Source: Microbacterium sp. 1.5R (GTDB lineage: Bacteria > Actinomycetota > Actinomycetes > Actinomycetales > Microbacteriaceae). From it: 64,000 bases of DNA. The notes under the pieces were generated by a model that had not been told where the DNA came from, ran no database searches, and worked only from the letters and a program-made list of their open reading frames with translations. Numbering within the stretch: the first letter of the stretch is position 1; every line of letters starts with the position of its first letter. Shown here one piece after another: positions 24,598-33,138 of this stretch. The DNA lies in assembly GCF_007667425.1 (NCBI RefSeq), contig NZ_VDRC01000001.1, positions 2,014,595 through 2,078,594 on the forward strand, in the 5' to 3' direction. A program made the translations under genes and the position numbers.

Positions 24598-25266
24598 TCA
24601 GCCCTCGCGCCTGCGGACGATCTCGTCGATCCAGATCGGCGCGAACGGCGACGTGCATCCGGGAGCGGTCGGGTAGTCGGCGAGCACCCGCAGCCGTGCG
24701 CCGATGTCACGAGCTCGAGCGCGGAGCTCCAGATGGAAGATGCCGATGTTCGCGAGCGTCTCGTTCATCGACCACTGCAGGCGGGGCGCGGCGCCGGTGA
24801 GATCCCGCTCGATGAGGTCGAGGAGGTGCGACAGGTCGAGCCCTGTGGCATCCTTCTGTACGCGCACGGTCGTGAGCGCCCAGGCGGCGGCGGCCACCGT
24901 CGGGTCGGCATCGTCGAACCACCGCACGCGCAGCTCCTCGGCGAGGGGCGTCTTCTTCGCGACGTAATTGACGAACCAGTCGTTCACCTTGGGCGCGCGG
25001 GTCTCGCGCAGCATCGCGTCGAGCTCGTCGTCACCGAAGGCCTTCGGGGTGCAGATCAGCAGGGCGAGCAGCCGCGCTCCCGTGTCTCCGGTCGTCCACA
25101 GCTCGCGCGCGAGCGCGTGATCGGTCTTGATGCGCTTGGCGAGGGCGCGAAGACGACTGAGGTTCATGCCGTGGTCGTCGCCGCGCTTCTCGTTCGCGGC
25201 GCGCATCTTCGGGTCTTCGAGCGCCGCGAGTTCGGCGAGAGCGGCGTCGACGGTCATCTCCGGCAT
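24598..25266 (-). CDS. DNA alkylation repair (AlkD-like) HEAT-repeat protein
   Basis: 222 residues from ATG 25266. Helical-repeat architecture with the AlkD-like segments NLSRLRALAKRIKTDHALARELW, LLALLICTPKAFGDDELDAML, DWFVNYVAKKTPLAEELRVRWFDD and WSMNETLANIGIFHLELRARA. AlkD-type glycosylases remove bulky or positively charged N3/N7 adducts; catalysis is not certain for this subgroup. TACCCT (minus strand, 25278-25273) ends 6 nt before the ATG, suggesting a leaderless mRNA; an internal ATG at 25257 is the alternative start. Confidence 0.8.
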   Translation of the reverse strand: MPEMTVDAALAELAALEDPKMRAANEKRGDDHGMNLSRLRALAKRIKTDHALARELWTTGDTGARLLALLICTPKAFGDDELDAMLRETRAPKVNDWFVNYVAKKTPLAEELRVRWFDDADPTVAAAAWALTTVRVQKDATGLDLSHLLDLIERDLTGAAPRLQWSMNETLANIGIFHLELRARARDIGARLRVLADYPTAPGCTSPFAPIWIDEIVRRREG

Positions 25267-25379
25267 GCTTCCAGGGTAGAGCGCGAGGTCGCGCATCGGG
25301 GCTTGTCAAGACCACTGCCCCCTCGCGCCGGGCCCCGATAAGGTCGCACAGAACATCGACCAGACCGAGAGGACCGAAC

Positions 25380-25565
25380 ATGGGCACCGAGAACGACGGC
25401 ATCGACACCGACCGCACCGACATCAGCTCCGAACCGTCGCCCGGCGCGGAGGAGAACGACAACCTCGGCACCGAGGACAACAAGAGCGAGCCGCCGAAGG
25501 TCCTCCCCTCCGACGGAGACGACGACGGCCGGCACAGCAGCGACATCGAGGCCGAGCGCGACTGA
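25380..25565 (+). CDS. Small acidic hypothetical protein
   Basis: 61 residues, very rich in Asp, Glu, Ser and Asn, no hydrophobic segment and no cysteine, so it is predicted to be disordered and cytosolic. The ATG is preceded by GAGAGGA at 25366-25372, a good ribosome-binding site. It stands alone between the AlkD-like gene and the convergent FUSC gene, 8 nt apart. No function recognised. Confidence 0.6.
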   Translation: MGTENDGIDTDRTDISSEPSPGAEENDNLGTEDNKSEPPKVLPSDGDDDGRHSSDIEAERD

Positions 25566-25573
25566 CCCCGGGA

Positions 25574-26608
25574 TCATTCCTCGTCGAGGAGTTCGCCGCG
25601 GATGCGGCGCAGGTCCTCCATCAGCGAACCGACGAGGATCCAGTGCGCCGACGAGGGCGGACGGATGACGAGGGGAGCCGTCAGCGCGGGGATCGCCGAG
25701 GTCAGAGCCTCGGGTTCCCGCGCGACGTCGGCGATCTGCACGGCCAGCCGCACGTCATGGCCGGCTCGGCGCAGCTGATCGGCGATCGCGGCGACGGCAG
25801 GCTCCTCGCCGATCGAGTCGTCGTAGTGGTCGAAGTACGCGCGCGTCATGCCGATGGTCTGCGTGACGATCGGAGTGAGCTTGTCGAGCAGCGCCCGCAT
25901 CTCCGCGAGGTCGGCCCGGTGGGTCGAGCGCCGCGGGTTGAGGGTCAGCGACTCCTCGCCCGCCGCGATCGCGGCCTCGGCCGCATCCCGCATCGGCCGC
26001 AGCAGTCGTACCTCGAGCATGAGCTCCTGCAGCTGTGCGGGCGACTGCGGCTCGGGCAGGGCGTCGGCGAGACGATCGAGGCTCGCGGCGAGCTCGCCGC
26101 CCAGCAGTCCGAGGTCGCGCCTGGCGGGGGCGACGAGCACGGGCGGAACGATGAGCGCATTCACGACGATGCCGATGACGACCCCGATGAGGGTCTCGAA
26201 GATCCGGGCGAGCGCGTAGTCGGGCGTCGAGCCGAGCGCCAGCACGAGCATCGCCGAGATCGCCACCTGGTTGCCGGTGCCGGGTGTGGCGCGCAGCGCC
26301 CACGCGATGAGCATCGCCACGACGATCGCGAGCAGCACGATCCAGCTGGGCGACCCGAGCAGCAGGCCGAGGGCGACCGCGATCACGACGCCGACGATCA
26401 CGCCGATGCTGCGCTCGAGCGCCTTCGACAGCGACTGGTTGATACTCGGCTGCACGACGAGGAGGGCGGCGATGGCGGCGAAGACCGGCAGCTGCCCCGG
26501 CACCACCCAGCCGGCGAGCAGCCAGGCCGCGATCGTCGCTGCGGCGGATTTGACCACCTGCAGCAACGACGAGCGCTTCGAGGCGCGGATCGCGGCGGGG
26601 ATGCGCAT
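25574..26608 (-). CDS. FUSC-family membrane protein (aromatic-acid-exporter-like)
   Basis: 344 residues. Six hydrophobic segments fill the N-terminal 165 residues (for example VFAAIAALLVVQPSINQSL, a typical FUSC segment, and IGVVIGIVVNALIVPPVL). A cytosolic helical domain of about 180 residues follows. The half-size single-domain form is common in actinobacteria. Efflux of small aromatic compounds is the family inference; no partner gene is adjacent. It converges on the small acidic gene. Confidence 0.82.
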   Translation of the reverse strand: MRIPAAIRASKRSSLLQVVKSAAATIAAWLLAGWVVPGQLPVFAAIAALLVVQPSINQSLSKALERSIGVIVGVVIAVALGLLLGSPSWIVLLAIVVAMLIAWALRATPGTGNQVAISAMLVLALGSTPDYALARIFETLIGVVIGIVVNALIVPPVLVAPARRDLGLLGGELAASLDRLADALPEPQSPAQLQELMLEVRLLRPMRDAAEAAIAAGEESLTLNPRRSTHRADLAEMRALLDKLTPIVTQTIGMTRAYFDHYDDSIGEEPAVAAIADQLRRAGHDVRLAVQIADVAREPEALTSAIPALTAPLVIRPPSSAHWILVGSLMEDLRRIRGELLDEE

Positions 26609-26748
26609 GCCTCCACGCTACTCGCGGCGGTCTCGGCATCCGGCCCCCTTGCGCTCTCGCCCCTCACCCTGTCAACCCCTTCACGTCGTGCCGCGAGAAG
26701 GCGTCGAATAGAGGAACGAACAGAAGACGAATCAGTGAGGAGCATCAC

Positions 26749-27204
26749 ATGGCGCAGATCATCGAGACCATCGACGTGCACGTCCCCGTCGACGTCGCCT
26801 ACAACCAGTGGACCCAGTTCGAGAGCTTCCCGGAGTTCCTCGACGAGGTCGAGTCGATCGTGCAGATCGACGACACCCACAACCACTGGAAGGTGAACGT
26901 GGGCGGTGCGACCCGCGAGTTCGACGCCGAGATCACCGAGCAGCACCCGGACGAGCGTGTCGCGTGGAAGAGCACCGGTGGCGACACCGAGCACGCCGGC
27001 GTCGTGACGTTCCACAAGCTGGAAGACCTGACGACGCGCGTCACCGTGCAGATCGACTGGGAGCCGGAAGGCCTTCTCGAGAAGGTCGGATCCCTCGTCG
27101 GCGCCGGATCGCACGCCGTGAAGAAGGATCTTCAGAACTTCAAGGAGTTCATCGAGAAGCGCGGAGCCGAGACGGGCTCCTGGCGCGGCGACGTGGAGGC
27201 CTGA
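26749..27204 (+). CDS. SRPBCC-family (polyketide cyclase/dehydrase-like) protein
   Basis: 151 residues with the START-like pattern IIETIDVHVPVDVAYNQWTQFESFPEFLDEVESI, followed by beta strands ending in TTRVTVQIDWEPEG and a C-terminal amphipathic helix. This pattern is the common cyclase/dehydrase stand-alone group of actinobacteria, a hydrophobic-ligand pocket of unknown ligand. GTGAGGAG lies 7 nt before ATG. A strong hairpin follows, so the transcript is probably monocistronic. Confidence 0.85.
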   Translation: MAQIIETIDVHVPVDVAYNQWTQFESFPEFLDEVESIVQIDDTHNHWKVNVGGATREFDAEITEQHPDERVAWKSTGGDTEHAGVVTFHKLEDLTTRVTVQIDWEPEGLLEKVGSLVGAGSHAVKKDLQNFKEFIEKRGAETGSWRGDVEA

Positions 27205-27220
27205 GCACCTCATCTCCCTG

Positions 27221-27260
27221 ACGAGGCCCGGAGGCAGCATCGGCTGCCTCCGGGCCTCGT
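27221..27260. terminator. Strong hairpin after the SRPBCC gene
   Basis: A perfect 17-bp stem (27221-27237 with 27244-27260) and 6-nt loop, 17 nt after the SRPBCC stop. No T run follows. Confidence 0.75.
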
Positions 27261-27378
27261 CGCGTGCGGATCGTCCGACGGCATCGAGGACGCGTCGGCC
27301 GCGAAGATAGGGCATCCTCCCGATGCCGGGGGTCGGCCTTAGAGCGGAGTGTAGGGACATCCCAACCGAGGAGATGTC

Positions 27379-27621
27379 ATGTACGAGCACCCGTACCTCA
27401 GCCAGCAGGTCACCGAGTTCGAGCGCCGGGAACTCGCGCGCGCGGTCGAGCGCCGCCGGTTCCTCGCCGAGCACGCCGACCAGATAGTCCCTCGCCAGGC
27501 AGGCCGGCTGCGCCGGATCGTGGGGCGGATGCTGCGCGGCTCCGCCGCATCGCGCGAGAGCGCCAGGGATGCCGTCGCCGGCCGCCGCGCGACGCCCTGC
27601 GAACCCGCATCCGCCCGGTGA
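27379..27621 (+). CDS. Small basic helical protein, hypothetical
   Basis: 80 residues. The N-terminus HPYLSQQVTEFERRELARAVERRRFLAEH is a charged amphipathic helix of a kind often seen in small actinobacterial proteins; the C-terminus is Arg/Ala-rich and less convincing. GAGGAG at 27369-27374 precedes ATG at good spacing. It ends 68 nt before the large LuxR-type regulator on the same strand. Function unknown. Confidence 0.6.
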   Translation: MYEHPYLSQQVTEFERRELARAVERRRFLAEHADQIVPRQAGRLRRIVGRMLRGSAASRESARDAVAGRRATPCEPASAR

Positions 27622-27689
27622 GATCGACCGGCTTCGCGTCGACGGCGGCGGCCCTGCCGGATGTCGGAGGGGAGTGGCACGATGAGTCC

Positions 27690-30572
27690 ATGCTTCCGTC
27701 CGCCCCGAGCACCGCGATGGTCGGCCGCGAGGCCGAGACCAGGGTCCTGCGCGGGGGCTTCGAGCGATCGCTGGAGGACGCTCCGGTCGCACTGCTCGTC
27801 GAAGGCGAGGCGGGAATCGGCAAGTCGCGGCTCCTGCGCGAGTTCGCCGCCGATGTCGCGAACCGAGCCGACGTGCACGTCGGGTGGTGCCTCGACCTCG
27901 GGGCGTCGCGCTCTCCGTTCGGTCCGCTCGTCGGCATCCTGCGGTCGATCGTGTCGCGGCTGGGCGCCGACAGCGTCCGCGAGCAGCTGGGCGTCGGCGC
28001 CGAGGCGCTCGGCATGCTGCTCCCGGAGCTGAATCCCACCGAGCGCAGCCAGACGAGTCCCGATCGGGTGCGTGATGCGATCGCCGCGCTCATCGAGGTG
28101 GCGGCCGAGCGCAACCCGCAGGTGCTGATCGTCGAAGACCTGCACTGGGCCGACGATTCGACGCTCGCGATCCTCTCCTTCCTCCTGCGCACCCTGTCGC
28201 GCGGCCGCATCATGCTGCTGCTGTCGTGCCGCAGCGACGACGTGCGACGGGGCGATGCGGTGAGCTCGTTCATCGGCGAGTCCACGCGCGCGCGCCTGCT
28301 CGAGCGCCTGCAGGTCGACCGGCTCGACTCCGCTGCCGTGCGCGAGCTCGCCGAGTCGATAATGGGTCAGCCGCTCAGCGACGCGGCGATCGAGCGCATC
28401 CAGTCGCGGGCAGAGGGCGTGCCGTTCTTCGTCGAGGAGATCGCCGGGTGCTCGGCCGGACCACTCCCCGGCACCTTGCGCGACCTGCTGCTCGCCCGGT
28501 TCGACCGTCTCGGCGGCGATGCGCGGCGCGTGGTGCAGGTGGCCTCCGGGGCCGATCGAGCCCTGAGCCATCCGACGATCGCCGCGCTCGCCGGCATCGG
28601 TGACGACCGGCTCGACGAGGCGATCCGCGAGGCGACGCAGAGCGGCATCCTGATCGTGCTCGATGACGAGTACCGCTTCCGGCATGCGCTGCTGCGCGAG
28701 GCGGTGCACGACGACCTGCTGCCCGGCGAACGCGCCCGGCTGCACCGCGCTTACGCGGAGCTGATGGAGGAACAGGGCGACGGCGTGGCGAGTGGGGAAG
28801 CAGCCGCCTTGGCTTTCCACTGGCAGCTCGCGCAAGACCCCCGACGGGCACTGGCGGCCGCGATGGCGGCGATGAGCGATGCGAAGGCGCGATTCGCGTT
28901 CGCGAGCGCGGGGCGGTTCGGCGAGCTGGTGCTCGAGCTGTGGGCGCAGGTGCCCGATGCCGCGGAGATCGTCGACATCCCTCGACTCGAGTTCCTGCGG
29001 ACGTTGGGCTCGGTGCTGCGCAACGCGGGCGACGGGGAGCGCGCGCTCGCTGTGGTGAACCTCGCGCTGTCCGAGGTCGATGCGGCGACGGCCGACCCCC
29101 GTACGCATGCCCGCCTGCTGCGAGACAAGGCCTATTACACGAGGAACCTCGGGCGCAACGGCGCGGTGCCGCTGCTGCAGGAGTCGCTGGCGGTGCTCGG
29201 GGTCCGGGTCGACGACGACCGCCTGCGCGCATCGGTCCTCAACCAGCTCGGGAGCCGGTACATGGTCGCCGGGCGTCTCGTCGAGGCCATCGAGATCGCG
29301 GCGGAGGCGGAGAGCCGGGGCGAGGCGGTGGGGTCGGACGAAGAGACGTCGATCGCCGCGAACATCCGCGCCGCCTCGCTCGCGCACCTCGGCAGGATCG
29401 CCGAGGCGCACGAGCAGTACGGACTCGCCCTGCGCCGCGCGAACACGACCAACGCCGAACTGCGGTACCGCGTGAACTACTCCGACCTGCTGGGTCTGCT
29501 CGGGCGCTACCGCGACGCGGTGCGGGTGGCCGATGAGGGGATGGAACGTGCCCGCGTGTACGGCGTCGAGCGCACGACCGGCGCGATCATGACGCAGAAC
29601 ATGGCGGTGCCGCTGCTGGAGATGGGCGAGATCGCGCGGGTCGAGGGGATGCTGGCGCGCGAGCTCGCGCAGGCCACCCTGCGCATCTTCCACGCCTACT
29701 CGACCATGACGCGGGTGCGCGTGCTGTCGTGGCGCGGCCGACACGTCGAGGCCGCCGAGATCGTGCGCGAGTGGCATCCGATGTTCACCGAGGCGGGGGT
29801 GGAGGAGCGGCAGATCTGGTACGACGAGATCATGATGCGTCTCTCGGTGGCCGAGAGCAGGGGAGACCTCGCAGCGGCGCTCGCAGAGGTCAGGGCGATG
29901 CTGCGCGACGACGGACCTCGGTTGCTGCACGAGCGCCGCCTCATGCTCGAGGCGGGGTGGCTGATCGCCGAGCTCGGGGCGTCGGGGGAGTCCGTCGATG
30001 ATGCGAGGGACGAGGTGCGCGCCGCCTGGCTCAGTCAACCAGAGCAGCTCCTCGGCGACGCGTGGTGGAGCATGCTGTCGGCGTTCCTCGATCCGTCGAT
30101 CCCCGCTCTGCAGGCCGCGGTCGGCCTGGCCGACGGCGACGACGTGCCGGTGACGTTCCGCGTCATGACGCGTCTCGAACTCGCCAGGATGCTCGTCGAC
30201 GCGGGCGACCGCGGGGCCGCGGCATCCGTCCTCGACGAGGCGCTGCGCACGGCCGAGAGCCTCGCACACGTGCCCCTCGGGCGTGCCGTCGCGGATTTCG
30301 CGCACGCCGCCGGGCTCCGCACGGCCGAGGGTGAGCGCGCCCCTGGCACAGACCCGGGGCGCACCGATCCGCTCACCGCGCGCGAGCTCCAGGTGCTCGA
30401 ACTCATCACCGAGGGACTCAGCAACCGGCAGATCGCGGAGCGCCTGTTCATCAGCGTGAAGACGGTGAGCGTCCACGTGTCGGCGGTGCTCCGCAAGCTC
30501 GGTGTCGCGAGCCGCACCGAGGCGGCCGTGCGTCATCGCGACCTGGCCCACCCGTTTGTCAGCCTCCCGTGA
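27690..30572 (+). CDS. Large LuxR-family transcriptional regulator with AAA ATPase domain
   Basis: 960 residues from ATG 27690. Order: AAA_16-type ATPase (Walker A EGEAGIGKS, Walker B VLIVEDLHWADD), winged-helix-like region with RHALLREAVHDDLLPGERARLHRAYAEL, a long TPR-like helical region (about 380-880), and a C-terminal LuxR HTH (LTARELQVLELITEGLSNRQIAERLFISVKTVSVHVSAVLRKLGV). This is the LAL/MalT-like architecture: ligand- and ATP-controlled activator. Its target is not evident from the neighbours. The preceding gene-free bases show no Shine-Dalgarno; a leaderless start is possible. Confidence 0.88.
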   Translation: MLPSAPSTAMVGREAETRVLRGGFERSLEDAPVALLVEGEAGIGKSRLLREFAADVANRADVHVGWCLDLGASRSPFGPLVGILRSIVSRLGADSVREQLGVGAEALGMLLPELNPTERSQTSPDRVRDAIAALIEVAAERNPQVLIVEDLHWADDSTLAILSFLLRTLSRGRIMLLLSCRSDDVRRGDAVSSFIGESTRARLLERLQVDRLDSAAVRELAESIMGQPLSDAAIERIQSRAEGVPFFVEEIAGCSAGPLPGTLRDLLLARFDRLGGDARRVVQVASGADRALSHPTIAALAGIGDDRLDEAIREATQSGILIVLDDEYRFRHALLREAVHDDLLPGERARLHRAYAELMEEQGDGVASGEAAALAFHWQLAQDPRRALAAAMAAMSDAKARFAFASAGRFGELVLELWAQVPDAAEIVDIPRLEFLRTLGSVLRNAGDGERALAVVNLALSEVDAATADPRTHARLLRDKAYYTRNLGRNGAVPLLQESLAVLGVRVDDDRLRASVLNQLGSRYMVAGRLVEAIEIAAEAESRGEAVGSDEETSIAANIRAASLAHLGRIAEAHEQYGLALRRANTTNAELRYRVNYSDLLGLLGRYRDAVRVADEGMERARVYGVERTTGAIMTQNMAVPLLEMGEIARVEGMLARELAQATLRIFHAYSTMTRVRVLSWRGRHVEAAEIVREWHPMFTEAGVEERQIWYDEIMMRLSVAESRGDLAAALAEVRAMLRDDGPRLLHERRLMLEAGWLIAELGASGESVDDARDEVRAAWLSQPEQLLGDAWWSMLSAFLDPSIPALQAAVGLADGDDVPVTFRVMTRLELARMLVDAGDRGAAASVLDEALRTAESLAHVPLGRAVADFAHAAGLRTAEGERAPGTDPGRTDPLTARELQVLELITEGLSNRQIAERLFISVKTVSVHVSAVLRKLGVASRTEAAVRHRDLAHPFVSLP

Positions 30573-30654
30573 TACGTTGACGGAGTGTGCGTGCCGGATG
30601 ATCTGGCGCGGCGCAGGTCGCTTCAGCGGCCGTATCAACAGAAAGTAGAAACAC

Positions 30655-30858
30655 ATGGCCACTGGCACTGTGAAATGGTTCAACGCAGAAAAGGGCTTCG
30701 GCTTCATCGCTCCCGATGACGGCTCCGAAGACCTCTTCGCCCACTACTCGGCTATCGCCGGCTCCGGTTTCAAGGAGCTTCGCGAGAACCAGAAGGTCGA
30801 ATTCGACGCTGAGCGTGGCCCCAAGGGCATGCAGGCGGCGAACATCACCGCTCTCTGA
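30655..30858 (+). CDS. csp: Cold-shock protein, CspA family
   Basis: 67 residues, the standard size. [13 protein letters not shown] holds RNP1 and DLFAHYSAI corresponds to RNP2, with Leu-Phe-Ala in place of the commoner Val-Phe-Val. Single-stranded nucleic-acid binder, RNA chaperone. It has an 80-nt upstream gap that may contain the structured 5' UTR typical of csp genes, and AGAAAGTAGAAA before ATG. A rho-independent-like terminator follows at once. Confidence 0.95.
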   Translation: MATGTVKWFNAEKGFGFIAPDDGSEDLFAHYSAIAGSGFKELRENQKVEFDAERGPKGMQAANITAL

Positions 30859-30877
30859 GCGGGCGCTGACTTCCTGG

Positions 30878-30914
30878 AGCCGGCCGGATCCCCTGGGGAT
30901 CCGGCCGGCTTTCT
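30878..30914 (+). terminator. Rho-independent-like terminator of the cold-shock gene
   Basis: AGCCGGCCGGATC (30878-30890) pairs with GATCCGGCCGGCT (30898-30910), extendable through CC/GG at the loop, followed by TTCT. It is the best intrinsic-terminator shape in the window. Confidence 0.8.
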
Positions 30915-30966
30915 GCGTACCCCCCGCGCTGCGACCACCCCGAGATGAGGGTCGCCTTACTTTCTG

Positions 30967-30985
30967 TTAGATTAGGCGAGGCTTA
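30967..30985. promoter_or_regulatory. DtxR/IdeR-like iron box
   Basis: TTAGATTAGGCGAGGCTTA matches the DtxR-type consensus TTAGGTTAGGCTAACCTAA at 14 of 19 positions. It lies about 60 nt before the start of the siderophore-binding protein gene, where promoter -10 elements such as TTAGAT would be covered by a repressor. Confidence 0.7.
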
Positions 30986-31043
30986 CCAAAGCCGTGGCGC
31001 CCCTCTCTGCGCCGCCCCTCCACCTCCAACAGAAGGAACGCCC

Positions 31044-32069
31044 GTGCGCACCTCCCGTCTCCTCGCCGCCGGTGTCGCCGCGGCGCTCGCCGTGGGCCTC
31101 GCCGCCTGCTCGACTCCGTCCGGCGGCGACTCCGACTCCGCCGGTGGCAACCCGGCCGACGACGGGGCCTTCCCCGTCACGATCGAGCACGCCTACGGCG
31201 AGACCACGATCACCGAGAAGCCCGAGCGCGTGGCGACGGTGGCGTGGGCGAACCACGAGGTGCCGCTCGCACTGGGCATCGTGCCCGTGGGCATGAGCAA
31301 GGCGACGTGGGGCGACGACGACGACAACGGCATCCTGCCCTGGGTCGAGGAGAAGCTCGACGAGCTCGGCGGCGAGGCCCCCGTGCTGTTCGACGAGTCC
31401 GACGGCATCGACTTCGAGGCCGTCGCCGACACGCAGCCCGACGTGATCCTGGCGTCGTACTCGGCGCTCACCAAAGAGGAGTACGACACGCTCTCCAAGA
31501 TCGCTCCGGTCGTCGCCTACCCCGACATCCCCTGGGGCACCACGGTCGACGAGATGATCGAGATGAACTCGAAGGCACTCGGCCTCGAAGACGAGGGCGA
31601 CGCTCTCGTCGAGGAGCTGCATTCCGAGGCGGAGGCCGCGCTCGAGGCGCAGGGCGACCTCAAGGACAAGAAGGCGATGTTCTTCTTCGTCGACCCGTCC
31701 GACCTCAGCCAGATCGGCTACTACACGCCCATCGACCCGCGCGTCGGCTACCTGAACGAGCTCGGGATGCCGCTCTCGTCGCTGCTCGAGTCGGATGCCG
31801 ACACCGATCAGTTCTACCTGCAGGTCAGCTCGGAGGAGGCGGCGAAGTTCGACGACGTTGACCTCATCATCACGTACGGCGACGACTCGCTCCTCGCCAC
31901 GCTCCAGGCCGACCCGCTGCTGTCGAAGATCCCCGCGATCGCCGAGGGCCGCATCGCCGTACTGCCCGACTCCACCCCGCTCGCCGCGTCGGCCAACCCG
32001 ACGCCGCTCTCCATCCCGTGGGGCATCGCGAAGTACTTCGAGACCCTGGCTGCGCCGCTCGCGCAGTGA
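31044..32069 (+). CDS. Iron-siderophore ABC transporter, substrate-binding lipoprotein
   Basis: 341 residues from GTG 31044 with AGAAGGA at 31031-31037. The signal peptide ends in the lipobox VGLAAC, then a Ser/Gly/Asp linker. The mature part is a class III (FepB/BtuF-like) periplasmic-binding fold: EHAYGETTITEKPERVATVAWANHEVPLALG, then the long connecting helix and DLIITYGDDSLLATLQADPLLSKIPAIAEGRIAVLP. Lipid-anchored outside the membrane, it delivers ferric siderophore to the two permeases and ATPase encoded next. Probably repressed by iron through the upstream box. Confidence 0.92.
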   Translation: MRTSRLLAAGVAAALAVGLAACSTPSGGDSDSAGGNPADDGAFPVTIEHAYGETTITEKPERVATVAWANHEVPLALGIVPVGMSKATWGDDDDNGILPWVEEKLDELGGEAPVLFDESDGIDFEAVADTQPDVILASYSALTKEEYDTLSKIAPVVAYPDIPWGTTVDEMIEMNSKALGLEDEGDALVEELHSEAEAALEAQGDLKDKKAMFFFVDPSDLSQIGYYTPIDPRVGYLNELGMPLSSLLESDADTDQFYLQVSSEEAAKFDDVDLIITYGDDSLLATLQADPLLSKIPAIAEGRIAVLPDSTPLAASANPTPLSIPWGIAKYFETLAAPLAQ

Positions 32070-32094
32070 CGCTCGGCACCACCCGCTCCGCACC

Positions 32095-33138
32095 GTGACC
32101 GCTGTCATCGCTCCCGCGCCGGGCCTCGCAGATCTGCGACGCCCGGCGTGGGTGCGCACCCTCTGGCTCCTCGCCGGCGTCGGCGTGCTGCTCGTGCTGT
32201 GCGCGATGTCGGTGAGCTTCGGCGTGCGAGCCGTCACCCTCGACGACATCGGCGCGGCGTTCTCCGGACACGCCGACACCATCGCCGAGGCGGCCGTCGT
32301 CAAGCGCATCCCTCGCACGGTGCTCGCGCTCCTCGTCGGCGCGGCCCTCGCGCTGTCCGGGGCGACGATGCAGGCGGTGACCCGCAACCCGGTCGCCGAC
32401 CCCGGCATCCTCGGGGTGTCGAACGGCGCCTCGTTCGCCGTGGTCCTGGGTCTCGCTTTCCTCGGCCTCACGAACCCGTACGGGCAGATGGCGCTGGCGA
32501 TCACCGGCGCCGCGCTGGCCGCGGCGTTCGTGTACACGGTGGGTTCGCTCGGCCGCGGCGGGGCGACGCCGCTCAAGCTCGCCCTCGCCGGAGCGGCGAC
32601 GTCGGCGGCGTTCGCCTCGCTCATCAGCGCCGTCATGCTGCCGCGGGTCGACCTGCTGCAGGCCTTCCAGTCGTGGCAGATCGGCGGCGTGGGTGGAGCC
32701 GAGTGGCCGCGCATCGCCCTGACCGCACCCGTCCTCGCGGTCGGCGCTCTCATCTGCCTGGCGAGCGCGCGCGGCATGAACTCCCTCGCGCTCGGCGACG
32801 ACATGGCCAAGGGGCTAGGAGAGCATGTGTTCCGCACCCGGCTCGTGTCGGCGCTCGGTGCCGTGATCCTCGCCGGCGCGGCGACCGCGATCGCCGGTCC
32901 GATCGGGTTCATCGGCCTCGTCATCCCGCACGTGTGCCGGATGCTGATCGGCACCGATCACCGGTGGCTGCTCCCTTTCTCGGCCGTGGCCGGAGCGGCG
33001 CTGCTGCTCGCGAGCGACATCGCGGGCCGGGTCATCGCGCCCTCGTCGGAGGAGATCCAGGTGGGCATCATCACCGCCATCATCGGAGCGCCGTTCTTCA
33101 TCTGGATCGTCCGCCGGCAGAAGGTGCGTGAGCTGTGA
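32095..33138 (+). CDS. Iron-siderophore ABC transporter permease, FecCD family (first)
   Basis: 347 residues from GTG 32095. About ten membrane segments with family motifs RIPRTVLALLVGAALALSGATMQAVTRNPVADPGILGVSNGASF and the ATPase-coupling region GPIGFIGLVIPHVCRMLIGTDHRWLLPFSAVAGAALLLASDIAGR. It pairs with the following permease as a heterodimer. It lies 25 nt after the binding protein and overlaps the next gene by 4 nt. Confidence 0.93.
   Translation: MTAVIAPAPGLADLRRPAWVRTLWLLAGVGVLLVLCAMSVSFGVRAVTLDDIGAAFSGHADTIAEAAVVKRIPRTVLALLVGAALALSGATMQAVTRNPVADPGILGVSNGASFAVVLGLAFLGLTNPYGQMALAITGAALAAAFVYTVGSLGRGGATPLKLALAGAATSAAFASLISAVMLPRVDLLQAFQSWQIGGVGGAEWPRIALTAPVLAVGALICLASARGMNSLALGDDMAKGLGEHVFRTRLVSALGAVILAGAATAIAGPIGFIGLVIPHVCRMLIGTDHRWLLPFSAVAGAALLLASDIAGRVIAPSSEEIQVGIITAIIGAPFFIWIVRRQKVREL

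Noticed and set aside
23772..24710. Longer DeoD with an upstream start
   Set aside because: The extra N-terminus would read through the 24528-24560 hairpin and the end of the AlkD-like gene; ATG 24485 gives the family length.
27339..30707. 1122-codon open frame on the minus strand
   Set aside because: It is antisense to the LuxR-type regulator and cold-shock genes, has no recognisable domains, and is a by-product of GC-rich third codon positions.
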